44,675 nucleotides of DNA, taken from contig DAOVLE010000009.1 of assembly GCA_030631415.1 (NCBI GenBank), positions 1 to 44,675 of the forward strand. Reading direction: 5' to 3'. A model generated the notes under the pieces. That model saw nothing but the letters and a program-made list of their open reading frames with translations, searched no databases and had not been told where the DNA came from. Shown piece after piece: positions 1 through 7,468 of this stretch; the first letter of the stretch is position 1, and each line of letters opens with the position of its first letter. A program made the position numbers and the translations under genes. The DNA is from JAAEQG01 sp023133475 (GTDB taxonomy: Bacteria; Planctomycetota; Phycisphaerae; UBA1845).

Positions 1-52
1 CAATTTTCCATTTTTAATTTTCCATTTTCCCCGTGGTGGAACCCGCCCTACG
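1..52. repeat. Repeats E and A at the left edge
   Basis: Positions 1-30 are TTTTCCATTTT-type units (family E, minus orientation), followed at about 35-52 by a partial family A repeat reading GGTGGAACCCGCCCTAC. Both recur many times in the window. This pair sits just upstream of the first gene and runs off the window edge. Confidence 0.75.
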
Positions 53-117
53 CCTGAAACCCTTGCGGTGGACCGATGTATAACTGGATGGTAAAGTTGG
101 GGTGGTAGATGGAAGCA

Positions 118-486
118 ATGAAAGAAACTCACGCAATTCTGATGACGCTGGTTATCATTTTGGCCGGTCTTGGCGGATGCACTGATCCACGTGCGGAGGC
201 TCCCACACAGGTGCGGCTGGACCGGATCAAGGCCTACGGCGGGATGATGCGCGACCGTGAAAACCAGGGTCCTGAACGGTTGGCTGCCACCGTCAAACTC
301 ATCGAGGAGCAGATCGAGCGCGACGCCGCCCACCTGGATCGAGACCTCAGTTTTCTACAAAAATGGTCCCGGCGCGACCGCCGGCGCTGGAACCAACGCC
401 AAGCCCGCTATCGAGCTGACTTTTTGGACCAACTGGACGGCAACCCGCAATTGGCCAACGACATGATCCCGCGCATGTTCTATTGA
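118..486 (+). CDS. Small predicted lipoprotein, unknown function
   Basis: The protein begins with a basic residue, a hydrophobic stretch (about residues 6-18) and the lipobox-like sequence LAGLGGC, so it is probably cleaved and lipidated at that Cys. The mature part is about 100 residues, rich in Arg, Glu and Gln, and looks helical, with the sequence KLIEEQIERDAAHLDRDL in the middle. No enzyme motif is visible and I do not recognise the family. An ATG at 109 is in frame, but the ATG at 118 gives the more typical signal peptide. It stands alone, with repeats on both sides. Confident that it is a coding region, not of a function. Confidence 0.6.
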   Translation: MKETHAILMTLVIILAGLGGCTDPRAEAPTQVRLDRIKAYGGMMRDRENQGPERLAATVKLIEEQIERDAAHLDRDLSFLQKWSRRDRRRWNQRQARYRADFLDQLDGNPQLANDMIPRMFY

Positions 487-510
487 AGCTGAACGGAAGG
501 GCAATCAAAC

Positions 511-656
511 GTAGGGTGGGTGGAACCTCGCGGAGCGAGGTGGAACCCACCAACCGAGTTGTAGGGCGGGTTCTACCCGCCTTCCGCCTCTGAGTTCCAA
601 GTTCCGAGTCGGCGTGGTGGGTTTCGCTTCGCTGCGCGAAGCTCCACCCACCCTAC
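511..656. repeat. Inverted pair of family B repeats around a family A repeat
   Basis: A family B hairpin (511-551, GGTGGGT..ACCCACC enclosing CCTCGC-GGA-GCGAGG) faces an opposite-orientation family B copy at 616-656. A family A hairpin (561-581, GGGCGGGTTCTACCCGCC) lies between them. The rest of the 487-952 gap shows nothing except the possible promoter listed separately. Confidence 0.8.
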
Positions 657-733
657 TGAGCGACTTGCACGTCTGCCATAACATCTTCGTTGAGCATACG
701 TTACCAGTGGGTCAAAATATTCTGTGATTTAAT

Positions 734-762
734 TTGACCATTAGCATATCTTGTGGTATTTA
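734..762 (+). promoter_or_regulatory. Possible sigma70-type promoter upstream of nrdJ
   Basis: TTGACC (734-739) and TATTTA (757-762) are separated by 17 bases in a locally AT-rich patch, about 190 bases before the nrdJ start. I looked for an NrdR-box pair and for a cobalamin riboswitch box and saw neither convincingly. This is a pattern match only. Confidence 0.3.
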
Positions 763-952
763 ATAGAATGCCTACTACATGTCGGGGCAGTTGGCCCTCG
801 GTCTCGTAGACAGGACCTAGTGAGGGGCAGGCGACGAAGCTGATGCAGCCGAGTCGTTTTTTGTGCCTCGCTTGTTTTGCGCTCCCCGTGGGGAGCGGGA
901 TATCTTTTGAAGTGCGGACTATCTCGTAGCCGGTGGCGGCATGGAGTTCACG

Positions 953-3592
953 ATGGCGGGGATCAGAACGGATTGTGTGTCTTTTGTCACGGATGGTGTC
1001 AAAGACTCCGAGGCGGAGTGGACGGGCAACAGTCTGCGGGTTCTGCGGGCGCGGTACCTGAAAAAGGACGAGAAAGGTCAGTGTGTCGAGACAGTTGCGG
1101 ACCTGTTCCGGCGGGTGGCAAAGACCATCGCCAATGTCGAACTGCTCTACGACGACGACCCGGTCCAACGCAGCGAGTGGGAAGACCGTTTCTACTCCAT
1201 GATGATGGAACGCCGTTTCATGCCCAACAGCCCCACGTTGATGAACGCGGGGCGAGAAATGGGCATGCTCAGCGCGTGTTTCGTGCTTCCGGTCGGCGAC
1301 AGCATCAACGAAATCTTCGACACCATCAAGCACACCGCTCTGATCCAAAAAGCCGGTGGCGGCACCGGCTTCGCCTTCGATGAACTCCGCCCTACCGGCG
1401 ACTACATCAGCAGTTCCGGCGGGACCACCAGTGGGCCTATCAGCTTCTGGCGGGCGTTCTCCGAAGCCACCAACGCCATCCAACAAGGCGCATTTAGGCG
1501 AGGGGCCAACATGGGGATGATGTACATCGATCATCCCGACATCCTCAAGTTCCTCCACGCCAAACAGGACCTGAACCAGTTCACCAATTACAACACATCC
1601 GTGAAGGTCACAGATGCCTGGATGGAGGCCAAACGCACCGACCCGACGGCTCCGCACGTGGTGCGCAACCCGCGAAACGGAGCCAAATACTACATCCCGA
1701 AGGATGTCGGAGTCTGGGAATACAACATTCATTCCCTGGTCCCGGTGGAGAAGGCGGAAGGCTGCCTGGACCCCTCTGCATTTTATTCCATGGGGGATAT
1801 CTGGGATATCATCACCACGCACGCCTGGCGCACCGGGGAACCCGGTGTTGTCTACATGGATCGCATCAATGAGCACAACCCCACGCCGCACCTGGGGCGT
1901 ATCGAAGCCACCAACCCATGCGGCGAGCAACCGCTGCTGCCCTACGAAGCGTGCAACCTGGGAAGCATCAATCTCGGCGCGTTCGTCCGGAACCCGGGCA
2001 CGGAATGGGCGGAGGTGGACTGGGAGGCGCTGGGGGAAACGGTCGATGACAGCATCCGCTTTCTCGATGACGTGATTGATGCCAACCGCTATCCGTTGCC
2101 GCAGATCGACCGGTTGTGCAAAGCCAACCGCAAGATCGGGTTGGGGATCATGGGTTTGGCTGACGCACTTTTCGAGCTTGGGGTGGGGTACAATACCGAG
2201 GAGGGGGTGGCCTGGGGCGAGCGGTTCATGAGCTTCGTGAATGATCGTGCCCATGCCCAGAGTATGCGGCTGGCGGAGCTGCGTGGTAGCTTCGCCAACT
2301 GGGAGGGCAGCATTTGGGATACTCGCTATCACCAGAAGATGCGCAATGCCTCTTGCACAACCGTGGCTCCGACGGGAACGATTAGCATTATTGCCGGATG
2401 CTCCGGTGGTGTTGAGCCGCTTTTCGGGCTGGTGTTCCACCGGAACGTGCTTCGTGAGCACGGTGTCGGGGCTATGGTCGAGGCCAACCCCATATTCGAG
2501 CAGGCCTTGGTCGAGCGGGGCTTGGCCAGTGAGGCCTTAAAGGATCGCATCGCCAGAGACGGCACGCTTGCCCATATCGCCGAGATTCCTGACGATTTGA
2601 AACGGGTCTTTGTTTGTGCCCACGACATATCCCCGCAATGGCACGTGCGGATGCAGGCGGCGTTGCAGAAGCATTGCGACTCGTCCATCTCCAAGACCAT
2701 CAACTTCCCCCGCGATGCCACAGTCGAAGACGTCGAGCACATTTATGAGTTGTGCCACGACGCCGGGTGCAAAGGCGTCACCATCTACCGGGACGGCTGC
2801 CGCGTGGATCAGCCGATGACCCATGGTAAGGAAGCGAAAGATCAGCCGGCTGCCCGAGCGGAGGTTCGGATAGTCGAGAAGGTCAAGCGGGTGGTGGTGG
2901 AGGCTCCGCGCGAGCCTCAGCCGCTGGCGGAATTCACCAGCGGAATCCGTATGCGGCAGATGACTCCGTTCGGGAACATGCACGTGCACATTACCATCGA
3001 CCCGCAGAGCGGGCGTGAACTTGAGGTCTTCGCTCAGTTGGGCAAGGGAGGCGACCTGGCCAACAGCGATCTGGAGGCGATTTGTCGGCTGGTGAGCTTG
3101 TGGTTGCGGTCTGGTGGCGAGTTGCACCATGTGATTTCGCAACTCAAGGGCATCGGCTCCAACTTGCAGGTCAGCACGCGCGAGGGCAAGATCATGAGCC
3201 TGGGCGATGGGCTGGCCCGTGCTCTGACACGCTACACGCGGGCCAAAACCTGTTTTGGAACTCGAACTCTGCTTTTGGGCGAATTCGATTTGTCGCAACT
3301 GGATCAACCAGTGCCCGTGCCAGCCAACGGGCAGAACGGCAAAGACCAGGCCAACGGCAATGGAAACGGTAACGGTAACGGTAACGGTAAGGGGAATGGA
3401 AACGGTAACTGCCACGGTCGCCGGTTAGTGCGCCACGGCGAAGCCCGGGACCCGCTCGTATCCGAAGAGGGTGCGAGCGGGCCTGTTTCGCAAATGGAGA
3501 GTTTCAAGGTGCTTTGCCCGGAATGCCAGAATTCGCTCAGGTATAGTGAAGGATGCGTAAACTGCGAAGCCTGCGGGTATGCCCAGTGCTGA
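953..3592 (+). CDS. nrdJ: Adenosylcobalamin-dependent (class II) ribonucleotide reductase
   Basis: Reduces ribonucleotides to deoxyribonucleotides using vitamin B12, without oxygen. Seen in the sequence, in order: an N-terminal domain with MPNSPTLMNAG; the active-site Cys in LSACFVLP (about residue 109); the glycine-rich KAGGGTGFAFDELRP; the catalytic ATNPCGEQ motif (about residue 321) with its Asn, Cys and Glu; and APTGTISIIAG (about residue 475). A class II-type C-terminal region (VTIYRDGCR, then a TSCPD-like domain) follows. Next comes a low-complexity Asn-Gly tail encoded by GGTAAC hexamers (about 3350-3410), and the protein ends in a CPEC/CEAC zinc-ribbon-like segment that probably carries the redox Cys pair. 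An ATG at 941 is in frame, but GGAG at 943-946 sits 6 bases before the ATG at 953, so I prefer 953. About 879 residues, normal for this group. Identification is secure. Confidence 0.95.
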   Translation: MAGIRTDCVSFVTDGVKDSEAEWTGNSLRVLRARYLKKDEKGQCVETVADLFRRVAKTIANVELLYDDDPVQRSEWEDRFYSMMMERRFMPNSPTLMNAGREMGMLSACFVLPVGDSINEIFDTIKHTALIQKAGGGTGFAFDELRPTGDYISSSGGTTSGPISFWRAFSEATNAIQQGAFRRGANMGMMYIDHPDILKFLHAKQDLNQFTNYNTSVKVTDAWMEAKRTDPTAPHVVRNPRNGAKYYIPKDVGVWEYNIHSLVPVEKAEGCLDPSAFYSMGDIWDIITTHAWRTGEPGVVYMDRINEHNPTPHLGRIEATNPCGEQPLLPYEACNLGSINLGAFVRNPGTEWAEVDWEALGETVDDSIRFLDDVIDANRYPLPQIDRLCKANRKIGLGIMGLADALFELGVGYNTEEGVAWGERFMSFVNDRAHAQSMRLAELRGSFANWEGSIWDTRYHQKMRNASCTTVAPTGTISIIAGCSGGVEPLFGLVFHRNVLREHGVGAMVEANPIFEQALVERGLASEALKDRIARDGTLAHIAEIPDDLKRVFVCAHDISPQWHVRMQAALQKHCDSSISKTINFPRDATVEDVEHIYELCHDAGCKGVTIYRDGCRVDQPMTHGKEAKDQPAARAEVRIVEKVKRVVVEAPREPQPLAEFTSGIRMRQMTPFGNMHVHITIDPQSGRELEVFAQLGKGGDLANSDLEAICRLVSLWLRSGGELHHVISQLKGIGSNLQVSTREGKIMSLGDGLARALTRYTRAKTCFGTRTLLLGEFDLSQLDQPVPVPANGQNGKDQANGNGNGNGNGNGKGNGNGNCHGRRLVRHGEARDPLVSEEGASGPVSQMESFKVLCPECQNSLRYSEGCVNCEACGYAQC

Positions 3593-3655
3593 GAATCTCG
3601 CGGATTTCTGCATGATTCTGTAAGATTGCGGTGCCTATCAGCTAATTATGTATAG

Positions 3656-3669
3656 GAGGTTGCAACCTC
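3656..3669. other. Perfect 14-bp palindrome downstream of nrdJ
   Basis: GAGGTTGCAACCTC is a perfect palindrome about 65 bases after the nrdJ stop. It may be an operator-like site or part of the RNA gene that follows. It is not followed by a T-run, so it is not an obvious terminator. Confidence 0.4.
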
Positions 3670-3747
3670 GGCGCCTGGAAAATGTAGAATTTTTTGTAGA
3701 GGAATATGAGGGCACACCCGATATAAAGGTGGTAAGTGAAAGTGAGT

Positions 3748-3914
3748 GCCGAAAACAATTGAATGTGAACTTCGATGGGTTTCGGCTCGTAGAATAATAG
3801 TCGTCATAGGGGGTTATTCAGGGGTCTGAGGTTTAGGCCTCGGGCCACTAAACCGGCTTCTTTCCCCTCCGGAAGGCACCGTGTACGCCATTAGGCTCGC
3901 GGTGCTTTCTTTTT
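3748..3914 (+). ncRNA. Candidate structured small RNA ending in an intrinsic terminator
   Basis: Four hairpins lie almost back to back in a gene-free, non-repeat stretch. (1) GCCGAAA (3748-3754) pairs with TTTCGGC (3780-3786), with a second inner helix ATTGAA/TTCGAT. (2) GAATAAT (3792-3798) pairs with GTTATTC (3813-3819). (3) GGTTTAG (3830-3836) pairs with CTAAACC (3848-3854), with an inner GCC/GGC. (4) AAGGCACCG (3873-3881) pairs with CGGTGCTTT (3900-3908), then a T-rich tail. No matching protein frame is evident. It does not fit my picture of tmRNA, 6S, SRP RNA or RNase P. The 5' end is not defined and could be as early as about 3656. Confidence 0.45.
3873..3914 (+). terminator. Rho-independent terminator of the candidate small RNA
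   Basis: A 9-bp stem (one G-U pair), an 18-base loop, and the tail TTTCTTTTT. This is the cleanest intrinsic terminator on the left side of the window. It is more than 280 bases after the nrdJ stop, which suggests it ends a separate transcript. Confidence 0.6.
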
Positions 3915-3919
3915 GGTCT

Positions 3920-4210
3920 GCAGGGCGGGTTCCACCCGCCGCGGCAAATGGAAAATGGAAAATGCTGACTTGGCGACGTTTTCAGTTCTTTGTTTCCCAG
4001 TTCTCCGTATTATCATCTCCCCTTTTTCGCGCTCCCCGTTGGGGAGCCGCTAAACGCTACGGACTTGTCGCCGCTAAACCTGGATAATTCATGAACGCAG
4101 AGAGCGCAGAGAAAAACGAGAAGAGATGAGGATAAGGGGGAAGAGTCGAAACTGGGCAACGCCGCCAAACCCACATTTTCAATTTTTCATTTTCAATTTT
4201 CCATTTTCCC
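3920..4210. repeat. Mosaic of repeats A, E, G and H
   Basis: In order: family A hairpin (3920-3940), family E units (3945-3964), family G (4028-4072, CTCCCCGTTGGGGAGCCGC then TAAACGCTACGGACTT), family H (about 4088-4172) and more family E in the opposite orientation (4173-4210). The H unit recurs as an inverted copy at about 11482-11584. The remainder of this gap up to 4396 shares GATGCGATTGCC with the cluster near 44457 (inverted) and otherwise holds nothing I can name. Confidence 0.8.
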
Positions 4211-4396
4211 CATGCTCCGCGATGAATTAGATGCGATTGCCCTGTCCCACTCCGCAGGGCGAGTAGAGTATGCTTGACCAAATGGCCCTTCGGGCTGATA
4301 CTCTTCGGAACCTTATGCGCTCGCGCGCGTAGTATTTACAGGTCCCGTTTCGGCCATGCGAACGAGGCCGAGAGGTAAGCTGTCTGGAAAAAAGTT

Positions 4397-5194
4397 ATGC
4401 CGTTCCCCGACTCGCCGCGCGTCGTTTATCGGAAGAACCCACTTGTCGAAGTGATCTGCCAAGTGCGGTTCCCACCGATCCTTCGCATTGATTCGGAGCC
4501 TCCGGCGGGCTTCCAGGAGAAGATTCGCGCTGAGTACCCGTTCTACGTTGAAAGGCCGGGGTCTTCGCTGCCACTTCCGTCGAGCATTCCCGCTGAACTT
4601 GCGAAGCTTGTGCGGAAGGTAACACCAGCGGGCACGATCGGCGACCACAAATTCACGTCGTCCGACGAAAACTGGTCAGCTACGCTCACCCGAGACTTCC
4701 TCACATTGAAAACGACTACATATCGACGATGGGAAGAATTCCGTGAACGCATTGGGACGCTGCTCGACGCCCTTTACATCGAGTATCGACCGGCGTTTTT
4801 CTCAAGGGTCGGCTTGCGGTATGTGGACGTTATATTGCGATCGGAAATCGGATTGGGCAAGACACCGTGGTCTGATTTGCTCAATCCGTATGTCGCAGGC
4901 GAGCTATCCGCCGCAGAGATCGAAAAAGACATTACACATGCGGCACGAGAGGTGGTCATACGCCTCAACAAGGAAGGCGAGCAAGTGACGATCCGCCACG
5001 GAATCGCTGTCGCGGAACCCACACCTGAACAGTGCTTTTTGATTGACAGTGATTTCCATGTAGAAGGCCAGATGGAGAAAGAGTATGCCATCAACATCCT
5101 CGACCAGTTCAATCGTCAGGCGGGGCGACTCTTCCGGTGGTGCATTCAGGACCGACTCCACACCGCTCTGGAGCCCCAATCGCCAGACAACTGA
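4397..5194 (+). CDS. TIGR04255 family protein
   Basis: The opening NPLVEVICQVRFPPILRI is the hallmark of the sporadically distributed TIGR04255 family, whose biochemical role is unknown to me. The length of 265 residues and the ending FRWCIQDRLH fit a full-length member. There is no signal peptide, membrane segment or catalytic motif, so it is probably a cytoplasmic protein that may work with its neighbours. The next gene begins inside its 3' end in another frame, and a third gene follows within 6 bases, which makes this the lead gene of a three-gene unit (4397-6097). The family's patchy occurrence suggests an accessory, possibly defensive, role. That is inference only. Confidence 0.8.
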   Translation: MPFPDSPRVVYRKNPLVEVICQVRFPPILRIDSEPPAGFQEKIRAEYPFYVERPGSSLPLPSSIPAELAKLVRKVTPAGTIGDHKFTSSDENWSATLTRDFLTLKTTTYRRWEEFRERIGTLLDALYIEYRPAFFSRVGLRYVDVILRSEIGLGKTPWSDLLNPYVAGELSAAEIEKDITHAAREVVIRLNKEGEQVTIRHGIAVAEPTPEQCFLIDSDFHVEGQMEKEYAINILDQFNRQAGRLFRWCIQDRLHTALEPQSPDN

Positions 5195-5516
5195 AGACGC
5201 CACGAGCGAAGCAAGCGTATGGTGGTGCTCCGATTGGCCTGAGGTCCAGATCGTGCACGGCGTGCGTTTGAAACGTCCAAATCCGTGGACCCACGAAACT
5301 GAACTGGAGTTTGTCATACGTCGGGTTCTGTGCCACTTGCTAGTGGACCAGGTTCCGGATCAGGGGCTCACGGAGTTGTGTGAATCGCTGGACGAGTTTC
5401 GGGAGTTCTACCGTCTTCCCGCCGAGCAGGTTCAACGTTTGCCCGCCCAGAAAAGTATTTCGGCCACGCTGGAAACGCGCCGCGAGAGGCCGGAGTTCCA
5501 CATTGATGAGGAGTAG
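5085..5516 (+). CDS. Uncharacterised protein overlapping the TIGR04255 gene
   Basis: The frame is open from an ATG at 5085 and overlaps the preceding gene by 110 bases in a different frame. GGAG at 5074-5077 lies 7 bases before this ATG, a good ribosome binding site. There is no later ATG, GTG or TTG before the GTG near 5252, so either the long overlap is real or the protein starts inside well-formed sequence. The C-terminal two thirds (from VWWCSDWPEVQIVHGV on) look like folded, coding sequence: acidic, helical, with a Trp-rich start. The first ~35 residues are Ser/Thr-rich and may be an artefact of the overlap. I do not recognise the family. Confidence 0.6.
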   Translation: MPSTSSTSSIVRRGDSSGGAFRTDSTPLWSPNRQTTEDATSEASVWWCSDWPEVQIVHGVRLKRPNPWTHETELEFVIRRVLCHLLVDQVPDQGLTELCESLDEFREFYRLPAEQVQRLPAQKSISATLETRRERPEFHIDEE

Positions 5517-5521
5517 CGGTT

Positions 5522-6097
5522 TTGGCGGAGCGAGTATCGAAATACATCGCCTCAAGCAGCGATGTGCCGCTCCGCCAAGGTGAAATTGTCTCAAACCTCG
5601 TCCAAGTGTGCCTCGTAATAGAGAGTGTCGGTTCTGACTCTCCGGTTCTGTTGCCCGTTGTGCACCCGTACGCAATCGTTCTTAGCCAAGACTGTGATCT
5701 TGAGCAGGACTTTCTGTGTATGACCGGTCAGCGGCAGGGCAGCCGGAGTCTGCCGAGTATCTTGTTCTGCGAAGTGATCACGGCTCAATCCCTAAGTGGA
5801 TCGGCGGGTGGGAAGGATATCTGGAAACGGGTTCACCAGAATAAGGATGAGCGGTATCACTGCCTGCAACAGGTCCAGCCAGATGAGGACTCCACTAAAA
5901 AAGGAATCGAAGCTCTCGGCATCGACTTCAAGCGGTATTTTACTGTGCCTGCCGATGAGGTGTACAAGCGTCTCAAACTGGGAGAGATGGAACGTCGCTC
6001 TTGGCTGGCACCACCATATGCTCAACATCTAGCGACACGATTCTTCCACTATCAGCACCGTGTCGCACTTCCAGAAGGCCACACCATTAAGTTGTAA
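5522..6097 (+). CDS. Uncharacterised protein with an LSQDCDL motif, third gene of the TIGR04255 cassette
   Basis: The start is a TTG at 5522, supported by GAGGAG overlapping the stop of the previous gene. About 191 residues, soluble, with no signal peptide. The most striking segment is HPYAIVLSQDCDL near residue 50: a beta-strand ending in Ser-Gln-Asp-Cys-Asp, which could be a catalytic or metal site. The C-terminal half has charged helices and ends in a basic tail. No known domain could be assigned. The 5-base spacing to the previous gene argues for co-expression and a shared task with the TIGR04255 protein. Confidence 0.65.
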   Translation: MAERVSKYIASSSDVPLRQGEIVSNLVQVCLVIESVGSDSPVLLPVVHPYAIVLSQDCDLEQDFLCMTGQRQGSRSLPSILFCEVITAQSLSGSAGGKDIWKRVHQNKDERYHCLQQVQPDEDSTKKGIEALGIDFKRYFTVPADEVYKRLKLGEMERRSWLAPPYAQHLATRFFHYQHRVALPEGHTIKL

Positions 6098-6110
6098 CCC
6101 ACATCTTCTC

Positions 6111-6237
6111 CCGAGCCCCCAAGGGGGGCGGTGGATTCCAGCCCTGGGTAAGCGATGCCCAACTATTTGAGTACCCAACGGAGGCGATGAAACCTTTCTT
6201 CTGGTGTATACATTCGGCGGGTAGAACCCGCCCTACG
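6111..6237. repeat. Repeats I and A between convergent operons
   Basis: A family I unit (6111-6154, CCCCCAAGGGGGG followed by GGATTCCAGCCC) and a family A hairpin (6216-6237, GGCGGGTAGAACCCGCC) lie between convergent genes ending at 6097 (+) and 6245 (-). The A hairpin begins 8 bases beyond the cytochrome stop codon and might stabilise or end that transcript. Confidence 0.75.
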
Positions 6238-6244
6238 TCTTGAC

Positions 6245-7468
6245 CTACTTCGTCGGCCCCGGGCGTTTGTTGGGGAAAACGAACCCTTCGTCCGCGTCAT
6301 GACACTCGTCACAACGAGGCTTGACGTCGAACTTGCGGTCGGTGTGGCAATCCGCACAGTCGATCTCCACGTGGTTCTCGTCGAGCACCTGCCCGGTGAC
6401 CGCGTGATTAAAGGTGTCCGGCTCCCAATCGCTGTGGCACGTGTTGCAATTGCGGTCGAGCTTGGCGAAGGGGGCGGTCTTGTGGCACGCGCGGCAACTG
6501 CGATCCTTGTGGTAGCGGTTCAGCACCCAACCAGTTTCGGCGTGATCGAATGGCGGCGGCTTGGGCTGGCCTTCGTTCCAGTGGCAGCGTTCGCACTTTC
6601 CACCCTTCACCACGTCCACCTTGTGACAGTCGGCGCAGTCTTGATGGCGATCCTTCGCCGGGCGGATAGGCTTGACACCTTCTTTTCTTTCTTCGTGGCA
6701 GCGGGCGCAACTGTCCCCCTGATGACATAGGGCACACTTGATCCCAAAGCGATGCGAATGTTCCTTATGGCGGAAGATCGCCTGCGTGCCAGGAGTGGGT
6801 TTAGATCGCGTCTGGTAAATGGTTGTGTCCGGCTCGGGGATGGGCTTGGTCATGCTCCCCAGTGCTTCTTTGGCGTTCCGAATCCCGCGATCCTCACCGA
6901 CTCGCTTCATATGGCAGGCATCGCAACGGGTGTTGTGGCTCCACTGGCGGTGACAGCCCATGCACTGGCGGTGATAGGCACCCTTGAGGCTCGGTTTTCG
7001 GATATCCGGGCGCTTGAGTTCGAGCGGGTGGCAACTCTTGCACGACGGATGGGTTACCCCCTCGGGGGTGTAGTGGTGACAACTCGTGCACCCTCCGGCT
7101 ATCTCCGCCCAGTCGGCGTGCCCGGTGTGGTCGAAGGGCACCGGCCCGAAGCGGTCCACGCCCTCGGTTTCGCCTTTGAGCATGTCCAGCAAAAGGACAC
7201 CTTGTGGGGCTTTCTTCCGCGCCATCTCGGCGATGGCCGCCTGGACACGGGTGCAGGGAGGCAGGCAAGCCCTCTCCGGCGTGGGTTTGGCGCAGGTGTG
7301 GCACTGCGTGCAATCCGCAATATCCTTATCCTTTGGCTTGGCGGTCATGGAGCCGGGCTTTTCGCCGGCAAAAGCAGGCACCGCCAACCCAAACCAGCAC
7401 AAACATCCCACCGTCAAGGCGACGACGAAGGGAACACGAAAACAACCTTGTTCAAACCGATCTTTCAT
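6245..7468 (-). CDS. 13-haem c-type cytochrome (class III / HmcA-like)
   Basis: An exported electron carrier. It has an N-terminal signal peptide (hydrophobic residues about 13-33, AFA|G cleavage site). I count thirteen CXXCH haem sites, starting at about residues 53, 127, 143, 169, 182, 245, 254, 278, 292, 325, 341, 371 and 386, plus many extra His residues that could be distal ligands. An unusual Cys-rich segment (CHTCAKPTPERACLPPC) follows the first haem site. The start ATG overlaps the stop of the NrfD-like gene by 4 bases (ATGA), so the two are translationally coupled. With the Fe-S and NrfD subunits it should form a quinone-linked complex passing electrons to or from the periplasm, like Hmc or Qrc complexes. 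The direction cannot be told from sequence. Confidence 0.9.
   Translation of the reverse strand: MKDRFEQGCFRVPFVVALTVGCLCWFGLAVPAFAGEKPGSMTAKPKDKDIADCTQCHTCAKPTPERACLPPCTRVQAAIAEMARKKAPQGVLLLDMLKGETEGVDRFGPVPFDHTGHADWAEIAGGCTSCHHYTPEGVTHPSCKSCHPLELKRPDIRKPSLKGAYHRQCMGCHRQWSHNTRCDACHMKRVGEDRGIRNAKEALGSMTKPIPEPDTTIYQTRSKPTPGTQAIFRHKEHSHRFGIKCALCHQGDSCARCHEERKEGVKPIRPAKDRHQDCADCHKVDVVKGGKCERCHWNEGQPKPPPFDHAETGWVLNRYHKDRSCRACHKTAPFAKLDRNCNTCHSDWEPDTFNHAVTGQVLDENHVEIDCADCHTDRKFDVKPRCDECHDADEGFVFPNKRPGPTK

Noticed and set aside
701..2461. 586-residue frame on the minus strand across nrdJ
   Set aside because: It is the antisense of nrdJ, whose motifs are unmistakable on the plus strand. The long open frame results from the GC-rich codon bias.
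3841..3890. GCCACT and GGAAGGC words suggestive of a cobalamin riboswitch near a B12-dependent enzyme
   Set aside because: It lies downstream of nrdJ, lacks the rest of the B12 consensus on its 5' side, and the stretch ends in a terminator stem instead of the expected 3' helix.
4057..4281. Short frames inside the repeat mosaic
   Set aside because: They translate repeats E, G and H with no ribosome binding sites and no protein-like composition.
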